Below are positions 27,414-33,242 of a stretch of 33,242 bases of DNA, piece by piece. The stretch lies in NCBI GenBank assembly GCA_034506315.1, contig JAPDPT010000037.1, positions 1-33,242 of the forward strand, written 5' to 3'. The stretch's first letter is position 1, and each line of letters begins with the position of its first letter. Source of the stretch: a candidate division KSB1 bacterium. GTDB taxonomy: Bacteria; Zhuqueibacterota; Zhuqueibacteria; Oleimicrobiales; Geothermoviventaceae. The notes beneath the pieces were generated by a model. The model worked only from the letters and a program-made list of their open reading frames with translations. It searched no databases and was not told the origin of the DNA. A program made the position numbers and the translations under genes.

Positions 27414-28298
27414 TCAGACGGGTCCGTGGGCTTTCCCTGCCTCAACCTCGCAGGCCCAGTCCACCGAGGACCCGCTTAGCTCGCCCGCTTCTTCTGACCG
27501 CAACAACTGCTGAACGTCCCTCGAGAGCTGGAGCCACTCCGAAGGGGACAGATCCTCTGGGCGGCTGCTGAGGTCCCAACCTTTGGCCGTCAACCGGGCG
27601 AGGCGGTCCGAACCGAGCCAAAGAAGTCCGTTTCGTAGCATCTTACGCCTTTGGCCAAAGGCAGAGCGCACCAGCCTCCGAAACAGACCTTCCTCCACCC
27701 CAAGAGCGCTCTCCGGCCGGAATTGAGACCAGCGAACCACGGCCGAGGAGACGGACGGTTGGGGTCGAAACGCGCGCGGCGGGATCCCGAACAGGACCTG
27801 CGGGTCCGACAGCACCTGGCAGAGCACGGAGAGCACTCCGTAGCTCTTGGTCCCCCTCTCAGCCACCACGCGCTGGGCCACCTCCTGCTGGATCGTCAGG
27901 ACAGCGTCGTACAACACCTGACGGTGCTGGGGCTCCAGAAGGCGCAGGATGATTGCGCTGGTGAGGGAATACGGAATATTTCCCACCACCCGCAATCGCC
28001 GTTCCGGCCCTGCCCACTCGGTCAAATCCTGCCGCAGAAAGTCACCGCAAATCACCCGGACGTTCGGCAGGTTGCGAAACTTCTCGGCCAGGTCTGTGGC
28101 GAGCCGGTAGTCCAACTCCACGGCGATCAGCTGGGCACACCGTGGAGCGAGCCATTCCGTGAGGGCACCCTTTCCAGCTCCCACCTCCACGACCACGTCG
28201 CGCGCAGCGTCCAACTGCAAGTGCTCCACGATTCTCGCTGCCACGACGGGGTCGATCAGGAAGTGCTGTCCCAACCGTTGTCGCGCTGATCTGCCCAC
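27414..28298 (-). CDS. rsmA: 16S rRNA adenine dimethyltransferase RsmA (KsgA)
   Basis: 294 residues. It dimethylates two adjacent adenines in the 3' hairpin of 16S rRNA during 30S assembly. Motifs: RLGQHFLID (residues 8-16), VVVEVGAGKGALT (35-47, SAM loop), AVELD (59-63), GDFL (85-88) and the catalytic NIPYSL (107-112), then FRPQPSVSSAVV. The GTG start at 28298 has AGGAGG only three nt upstream, which is close. The C-terminal 30 residues are longer than usual and unlike the family. It is 39 bp downstream of the tatD-type gene. Confidence 0.96.
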   Translation of the reverse strand: MGRSARQRLGQHFLIDPVVAARIVEHLQLDAARDVVVEVGAGKGALTEWLAPRCAQLIAVELDYRLATDLAEKFRNLPNVRVICGDFLRQDLTEWAGPERRLRVVGNIPYSLTSAIILRLLEPQHRQVLYDAVLTIQQEVAQRVVAERGTKSYGVLSVLCQVLSDPQVLFGIPPRAFRPQPSVSSAVVRWSQFRPESALGVEEGLFRRLVRSAFGQRRKMLRNGLLWLGSDRLARLTAKGWDLSSRPEDLSPSEWLQLSRDVQQLLRSEEAGELSGSSVDWACEVEAGKAHGPV

Positions 28299-28337
28299 CT
28301 GCCTCCTTAGAGCTATGGGCCTCGACCTGCGATACCG

Positions 28338-29162
28338 TTAACCCGTACCAAGCGTTTCCGCCGCCAAGCTTTCCGGAAGGCCGAACAGGGCAATGGCATT
28401 GGCCGTTGTTCGGCTCAGAACCTCAGCGGGGCTCAATCCTTTTACCTCCGCAATCTTGCGGACCGTGAAATGAAGGTACGCGGGCTCATTTCTCTTGCCG
28501 CGGTGCGGCTCGGGAGCAAGAAACGGACTGTCGGTCTCGAGAAGCAACCTCTCGTCCGGGACCGCGCGCAGCACGTCCACAAGACGGGAATTCTTGAACG
28601 TGAGGTTCCCGCAGAAAGAGATGTAGAAGCCGAGGTCCAGCACCTGTTCCGCCACCCGCTGGTCCCCGGAGAAGCAGTGGAAGACGCCTCGCAAGGAGCC
28701 TTCGGCTGCCTCCCGTCTGACCATTTCCAGGGTCTCCTCGTGGGCCGCTCGCGAATGGATGATCACGGGCAGGCCCGTCTGGCGAGCGAGACCGAGAAGG
28801 CGGGCGAACACGTCTCTCTGCTTTTCCCTCGGGGAAAGATCGCGGTAGAAATCGAGCCCGATCTCCCCGATTGCGATCACCTTCGAATGCGCGGCAAGCT
28901 CCGCGATTTGCTCGATCTCCTCAAGCCTGGCTTCACCCGCATCGTGTGGGTGGATCCCGACGGCGGCCCACACCTCCGGATGCTTCTCTGCCAGGGCGAC
29001 GCTGGCCTGGCTCGATTTCGCATCGGTTCCGACATTCACGATCGCGCCGATTCCGCACTCGCGGGCCCTTTGGAGCACCTCTTCCCGGTCCGCGTCAAAG
29101 TCCCCGAAATCCAGATGCGCGTGGGTGTCTACGGCCAACGTACGCGTGCGATCGGGACCCAT
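28338..29162 (-). CDS. TatD-family metal-dependent hydrolase (DNase)
   Basis: 274 residues in a TIM-barrel fold with all TatD metal ligands: THAHLD (His14, His16), IGEIGLDFYRD (Glu100), IIHSR (His136), FHCFSG (His162) and LLLETDSPFLAP (Asp221). Members act as Mg-dependent 3'-5' exonucleases or as D-aminoacyl-tRNA deacylase-like hydrolases; which applies here is not visible. The ATG at 29162 overlaps the metG stop by one nucleotide (TAATG), indicating translational coupling. The metG-tatD pairing is the same as metS-yabD in Bacillus. Confidence 0.94.
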   Translation of the reverse strand: MGPDRTRTLAVDTHAHLDFGDFDADREEVLQRARECGIGAIVNVGTDAKSSQASVALAEKHPEVWAAVGIHPHDAGEARLEEIEQIAELAAHSKVIAIGEIGLDFYRDLSPREKQRDVFARLLGLARQTGLPVIIHSRAAHEETLEMVRREAAEGSLRGVFHCFSGDQRVAEQVLDLGFYISFCGNLTFKNSRLVDVLRAVPDERLLLETDSPFLAPEPHRGKRNEPAYLHFTVRKIAEVKGLSPAEVLSRTTANAIALFGLPESLAAETLGTG

Positions 29163-31225
29163 TACTTCACCTTCGAGCCTGCGGCGATATCGCGATCCAG
29201 GGTGACGAGCGAAAGCTTGCCCTGGGCATCTTCCGCGGCGAGAAGCATTCCCCGCGACTCGAGCCCGCGCAGTTTCCGTGGGGCCAGGTTGGCCACCACA
29301 ACCACAAGCCGACCGACCAGATCCTCGGGTCGATAGTGCTCGGCGATCCCGGCCACAATTTGCCTCTCCTCGCTTCCCAGATCGACGACAAGGCGCAACA
29401 ACTTGTCCGTGTTCGGCACCCGCTCTGCCTGCTTTACCCGGGCTACCCTCAGGTCCATCCGGGCGAACTCGTCGTAGGTTATCTCCTTGCCAGCCGGTAA
29501 GTCGATCTGCACGATTGTCTTCTCCCTGCTTTCCTCTTCCAATGCCGCTGCCGCCTGCTCGAGTTTGTCGATCTCAGGTTCGATCTCCTCGTCCGCGATC
29601 TTGGCGAAGAGAATCTCAACTTTACCCAGGGTTCTGTTCCCCGGCACAGGGACCTCGCCAGCCTCATCCCACACCTGGGCGGCCAATGGGACTTCCTCCT
29701 GCAGCATCCCCCACATCTTTTCGGCCGAAAAGGGCAGGAAGGGGTAGCCCGTAACGGCCAAGGTGCGTACTGCCTGGGCGCAGATGCTCAGCGTGGTCGC
29801 GCACCGGGCTCGATCTTCTCGTGCCGTTCGCCAGGGTTCCTGGCTGTCGAAGTAGCGGTTGCACTCGCGCGCAACGTCCATGTATTCCCGGATGGCACGC
29901 CGCACCTCGAATCGCTCCAGACAGCTCCCGATCCTCCGCGGCGCCTCTCGCAGCGTCTCGAGCATCTGGCGGTCGGCGTCGTTGAGTTCCCCCCTGGGGG
30001 GAACCTTACCCTCGAAAAACCGCTGCACAAAGGTCAACGAACGGTGGACGAAGTTGCCCAGAATATCGGCCAGTTCGTTATTGTTCCTGGCCTGGAAGTC
30101 CTTCCAGGAGAAATCGCTGTCCTTTGTTTCGGGGGCGTTCACCGCTAGACAATAGCGCAGGGGATCGGGCGGGAAACGATCGAGGTACTCCCCGAGCCAC
30201 ACCGCGTAGTTGCGGCTGGTCGAGAGCTTCCGTCCCTCCAGGTTCAAGAATTCGTTGGCGGGAATCTCTGAGGGCAGCACGTAGCCGCCCACGCCCATTA
30301 GGATAGCTGGCCATACAATCGCGTGGAACACGATGTTGTCTTTGCCGATGAAGTGGACGAGCTCCGTGTCCTCTCGCTGCCAGTACTCCCGCCACAGCTC
30401 CGGTTCGCCCCGCTTTAGGGCCCATTCCTTCGTGGAGGAGATGTAGCCAATGGGCGCGTCGAACCACACGTAGAGGACCTTGTCCTCGTAGCCGGGAACC
30501 GGCACTCGGACCCCCCAAGAGAGGTCGCGGGTCACGGCTCGGTCCTGAAGCCCTTCGTTCAGCCAGCCGTAGCAGAAGTTGCGGACGTTGTCTTTCCAGG
30601 TTGTCTTGGTGTCCAGCCAGCGGCGCAGTTGCTCCTGAAACCGGCCGAGGGGCAAGAAGAAGTGGCGTGTCTCCGCCACCACAGGACGGGTACCACACAG
30701 CTTGCAACGCGGCTCGACCAGCTCGAGCGGGTCGATCCATTTTCCGCAGTTTTCGCACTGGTCTCCCCGGGCTCCGGGGGCGTGGCAGTGGGGACACTCT
30801 CCCTCCACGTAGCGATCGGCCAGGAAACGACGGCAGCGGGGACAATACAGCTGCTTCACCGTGCGCTCCACAAGGAGGCCCTTGCGATACAGGGCGAGGA
30901 AAAACTCCTGCGAAGTCTGGTGGTGCAGGGGCAGGGTCGTGCGGCTGTAGTTGTCAAAGCTGATGCCGAAACGCTGGAAGTCGCGCTCGTTCATAGCGTG
31001 GTAGCGATCCACAATCACCTGCGGGCTTACCCCTTCCTTCTCCGCCATGATGGTGATGGGCACACCGTGCTCATCGCTCCCGCAGATGAAGACCACATCC
31101 TGACGACGCAATCGCTGGTAGCGGACGTAGATGTCCGCCGGAAGGTAGGCCCCGGCCATGTGGCCCAGATGCAGGGGACCATTTGCGTAGGGAAGAGCGC
31201 TCGTCACGAGAATTCTTCTAGCCAA
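29162..31225 (-). CDS. metG: Methionyl-tRNA synthetase with C-terminal tRNA-binding domain
   Basis: 687 residues, charging methionine to both initiator and elongator tRNA. Class-I signatures are HLGH (residues 19-22) and KLSTS (333-337), the latter a common variant of KMSKS. Four CxxC pairs (C128/131, C144/147, C157/160, C174/177) mark the two-zinc-knuckle form. The last 110 residues are an EMAP-II/Trbp111-like OB domain (ARMDLRVARVKQAERVPNTD core, EERQIVAGIAEHY), which promotes dimerisation and tRNA binding. The start is TTG at 31225, with GAGG seven nt upstream. It lies 58 bp after ricT. Confidence 0.97.
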   Translation of the reverse strand: MARRILVTSALPYANGPLHLGHMAGAYLPADIYVRYQRLRRQDVVFICGSDEHGVPITIMAEKEGVSPQVIVDRYHAMNERDFQRFGISFDNYSRTTLPLHHQTSQEFFLALYRKGLLVERTVKQLYCPRCRRFLADRYVEGECPHCHAPGARGDQCENCGKWIDPLELVEPRCKLCGTRPVVAETRHFFLPLGRFQEQLRRWLDTKTTWKDNVRNFCYGWLNEGLQDRAVTRDLSWGVRVPVPGYEDKVLYVWFDAPIGYISSTKEWALKRGEPELWREYWQREDTELVHFIGKDNIVFHAIVWPAILMGVGGYVLPSEIPANEFLNLEGRKLSTSRNYAVWLGEYLDRFPPDPLRYCLAVNAPETKDSDFSWKDFQARNNNELADILGNFVHRSLTFVQRFFEGKVPPRGELNDADRQMLETLREAPRRIGSCLERFEVRRAIREYMDVARECNRYFDSQEPWRTAREDRARCATTLSICAQAVRTLAVTGYPFLPFSAEKMWGMLQEEVPLAAQVWDEAGEVPVPGNRTLGKVEILFAKIADEEIEPEIDKLEQAAAALEEESREKTIVQIDLPAGKEITYDEFARMDLRVARVKQAERVPNTDKLLRLVVDLGSEERQIVAGIAEHYRPEDLVGRLVVVVANLAPRKLRGLESRGMLLAAEDAQGKLSLVTLDRDIAAGSKVK

Positions 31226-31283
31226 CTCCCAACCTCGTCAACACGGTGTGATCCAACCTTTTCCGACTCGCTCACCCAGGATC

Positions 31284-32099
31284 CTACTTTCCGGAGACGA
31301 TCTCGCAGTTACGCAGATCTTCCTCCCGCAGGATCTCCTCCTCGCCATCCTCGTGGCGCACATGGGCCTGCCGGCGAAAGACATCGATCTTCTCGATCAC
31401 CCCTACTCCCCTCGGCGTGCGAATGCGCGTCTTGAGTTTCGGGAAATGCGCCAGCACCTCGCGATAGAATTGGCGCTCGTACATCAGGCAGCACAGCAGC
31501 CTCCCACAGAGGCCGGAGAGCTTCTGCGGGTTGAGGGGGAGCATCTGGTCCTTGGCCGTTTGAGTCGTGATGGGCTCAAACTCCTTCAACCAGGTGGTGC
31601 AGCACAGCTTGCGACCGCACATCCCGTAGCCGCCGAAGCGACGGGCCTCGTCCCGCACCCCTATCTGCCGGAGCTCGATGCGCGTCTTGAAATGGGAGGC
31701 CAGGTCCCGCACCAGAGCCCGAAAATCCACCCGCTGCTCGGCCGTGAAGTAGAAGGTGATCTTGGTGCGGTCGAACTGATACTCCGCATCCACCAATTTC
31801 ATCGGAAGGCCGTGGGCACGCACCTTCTCGAGGCAGATGCGCAGCGCCTCCGCCTCCAGTTGGCGGTTCTCGAAATAGCGGCGCATGTCTTCCGCACTGG
31901 GCTTGCGGAGGATCCGTCGCAGCCCTTCTTTGTGACCCTTGCGCGCGAGGAGGGGGCCCGTCTGGTTGACCTGGCCCAGATCCTCCCCCTTTTCCGCTTC
32001 AACAATGGCGTAGTCCCCTACCTGAAATGGAAACTGTAACGGATTCAGAAAGAGCTCCTTGCGTTCCCCTTTGAAAACGATTTCGACCAGATCGGACAT
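31284..32099 (-). CDS. ricT: PSP1-domain protein, RicT (YaaT) family
   Basis: 271 residues. In Bacillus, RicT forms the RicA-RicF-RicT complex that carries Fe-S clusters and assists RNase Y in mRNA processing; in other phyla the role is less clear. The PSP1 core spans about residues 60-150. The family cysteines are present: C161, C166 and C167 (CGRKLCC) and C198, C203 and C204 (CGRLLCC). The tail HVRHEDGEEEILREEDLR is charged. The ATG at 32099 follows GGAGGTGA, whose TGA is the holB stop, so the two genes are coupled. No ricA or ricF is seen in the window. Confidence 0.92.
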   Translation of the reverse strand: MSDLVEIVFKGERKELFLNPLQFPFQVGDYAIVEAEKGEDLGQVNQTGPLLARKGHKEGLRRILRKPSAEDMRRYFENRQLEAEALRICLEKVRAHGLPMKLVDAEYQFDRTKITFYFTAEQRVDFRALVRDLASHFKTRIELRQIGVRDEARRFGGYGMCGRKLCCTTWLKEFEPITTQTAKDQMLPLNPQKLSGLCGRLLCCLMYERQFYREVLAHFPKLKTRIRTPRGVGVIEKIDVFRRQAHVRHEDGEEEILREEDLRNCEIVSGK

Positions 32100-32105
32100 C
32101 CAGGT

Positions 32106-32113
32106 TCACCTCC
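32106..32113 (-). promoter_or_regulatory. ricT ribosome-binding site overlapping the holB stop
   Basis: GGAGGTGA on the minus strand contains the terminal TGA of holB and lies about nine nt before the ricT ATG at 32099. Ribosomes ending holB would uncover or sit on this site, which supports coupled translation. Confidence 0.75.
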
Positions 32114-33203
32114 GAATCGATTGACGGAAGCGGCCCATCAGGACCAGGAGGACAAGGCGCAGAGCCACGTTCCTCCGCACCTGGTAGGCTGCCGCGTCCA
32201 GTGCGTTGAAGAGCGCCTCGTAGTCAATCAACGAAAGGTTCTTGTTGAAGCGCTCGATTACCTCGAGGTCGTCGCGGTTGGCCACCAGATCCATCGCCTT
32301 TTCTCCGAGCTCCCCGCTCAGGAACGCGTCCCGGAGCCAGAGCTGAAGCACATTGAGAAGGGCCAACAGTCGATGGCGGGTTTCTCGATCGCTGCGGGGC
32401 GCCATCTCCAGGGCGAATTTCACCTGCTCAGGGAGGCCGCGGAGGGAAGTGCGCAGCAGCTCCACGCCGCGCTCCCGCAACAGCCAGGCGTCCTCCTCGA
32501 TCCAGGCCAGAGCATCCGCATAGCTACCCGCAGCCAACGTGGCAAGCAGGCGGGCACGTTCCATCTCCAGTCCGTGACGTTCCACCAACGCTTGTTGCAG
32601 CTCTTCCTGGGGTACCGGTGCGAGTCGGAGCAAGTGGCAGCGGGAGACGATCGTCGGCGGGAGGAGCGACGGATCAGGAGTCGTCAGGATGAACACCATT
32701 CCTTCCGGCGGTTCCTCCAGGAGCTTTAGGAGGCTGTTGGCTGCCTCGGCCGTCATTCGTTCGGCAAGAGGGATCAGGACCACCCGCCGTTGCCCCGGCG
32801 CGGCTGCCAAGGAAGCGAAACGCTGAACCTCGCGAATTCGCTCGATGGAGATCGTAGGGTGTACCAGCACATGCTCAACCCGGTACGGGTCCGCGGCCAA
32901 GCGGTCCAGTAATGCCCGCTCGGCCTCAGGCTCCTGCTCCTTCGGAGACGGCAGCACTACCAGCAGGTCGGGGTGCTCGAGCTGTTCCACCTGCCGGCAG
33001 GAAGGACAATCCTCGCACGCCTCCACCACACCCTGGCGGGCGTTGGGACAGAGCAGGCAGCGAGCGAACTCCCGCGCCATGGCGAATTTGCCCACGCCCG
33101 AGGGTCCAAAGAACAGGAAGGCGTGCCCGATCCGGCCGGAACGGAGGGCTCGTCCGAGTAATACCGCCACCTTAGCTTGACCAACGATGGACTCCATTCC
33201 CAT
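32106..33203 (-). CDS. holB: DNA polymerase III delta-prime subunit
   Basis: 365 residues; a clamp-loader subunit of the replicative polymerase. The N-terminal AAA+ domain has GHAFLFFGPSGVGK (P-loop 33-39) followed by Phe instead of Ser/Thr, as in many delta-prime subunits that do not hydrolyse ATP. A zinc module comes next (C52, C63, C66, C69), then ANSLLKLLEEPPEG (sensor-1 region) and IVSRC, the SRC motif shared by clamp-loader subunits. The C-terminal helical collar is present. The ATG at 33203 has a second in-frame ATG two codons on (MGMESIVGQ); neither has a strong ribosome-binding site, and upstream sequence is cut by the window end 39 bp away. Confidence 0.94.
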   Translation of the reverse strand: MGMESIVGQAKVAVLLGRALRSGRIGHAFLFFGPSGVGKFAMAREFARCLLCPNARQGVVEACEDCPSCRQVEQLEHPDLLVVLPSPKEQEPEAERALLDRLAADPYRVEHVLVHPTISIERIREVQRFASLAAAPGQRRVVLIPLAERMTAEAANSLLKLLEEPPEGMVFILTTPDPSLLPPTIVSRCHLLRLAPVPQEELQQALVERHGLEMERARLLATLAAGSYADALAWIEEDAWLLRERGVELLRTSLRGLPEQVKFALEMAPRSDRETRHRLLALLNVLQLWLRDAFLSGELGEKAMDLVANRDDLEVIERFNKNLSLIDYEALFNALDAAAYQVRRNVALRLVLLVLMGRFRQSIRR

Positions 33204-33242
33204 CGCCGCGGACCGTCGTTCGTGCCAGAGGCCTTAGTGCCG

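Overview
All 20 genes I can support lie on the minus strand, so the window reads right to left. The genome is GC-rich and starts often with TTG or GTG. Four large exported proteins end in the same roughly 90-residue C-terminal module: a PNPF(N/S) motif, an aromatic-rich Ig-like fold of the FlgD/Por-secretion type, and a final short strand. Two other genes look like PorV/PorQ-type outer-membrane barrels. This points to an uncultured high-GC member of the FCB superphylum with a type IX secretion system (KSB1, Calditrichota or similar). The placement is inference from protein families, not from a marker-gene tree.

Right end, 25.2-33.2 kb: a compact housekeeping run in transcription order holB, ricT (PSP1 family), metG, tatD-type nuclease, rsmA, recO, glyS. 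Junctions are tight: a 1-nt overlap for metG/tatD, 0 nt for recO/glyS, and a holB stop codon inside the ricT ribosome-binding site. The order resembles the holB-yaaT-metS-yabD-ksgA region of Bacillus subtilis.

Middle, 16.6-25.1 kb: a barrel protein with thrombospondin-type-3 calcium repeats but no OmpA domain; a GH57/DUF3536 glycoside hydrolase; a 697-residue type IX cargo protein with a clear sigma70-like promoter and a terminator; a 642-bp gap without a convincing gene; a 67-residue DUF2892 membrane protein; and a phosphofructokinase.

Left end, 1-16.5 kb: one long probable operon of nine genes behind a promoter with an operator-like dyad. In order: S8 subtilase with sorting domain, M14 carboxypeptidase with sorting domain, an exported MEMO-family metalloprotein, a lipoprotein with three calcium-loop repeats, a seven-bladed Asp-box propeller with sorting domain, two PorV/PorQ-like barrels, an isocitrate/isopropylmalate dehydrogenase family enzyme, and a peptidase-MA/PD40 protein that runs off the edge. 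Secreted peptidases, a surface lipoprotein, barrels and a copper-site-like MEMO protein packed together suggest a cell-surface peptide-processing system. The exported MEMO protein is the element I know least precedent for. The subtilase and the 697-residue cargo protein also share a glutamine-amidotransferase-like Rossmann domain, a further link between the two secreted-protein blocks.
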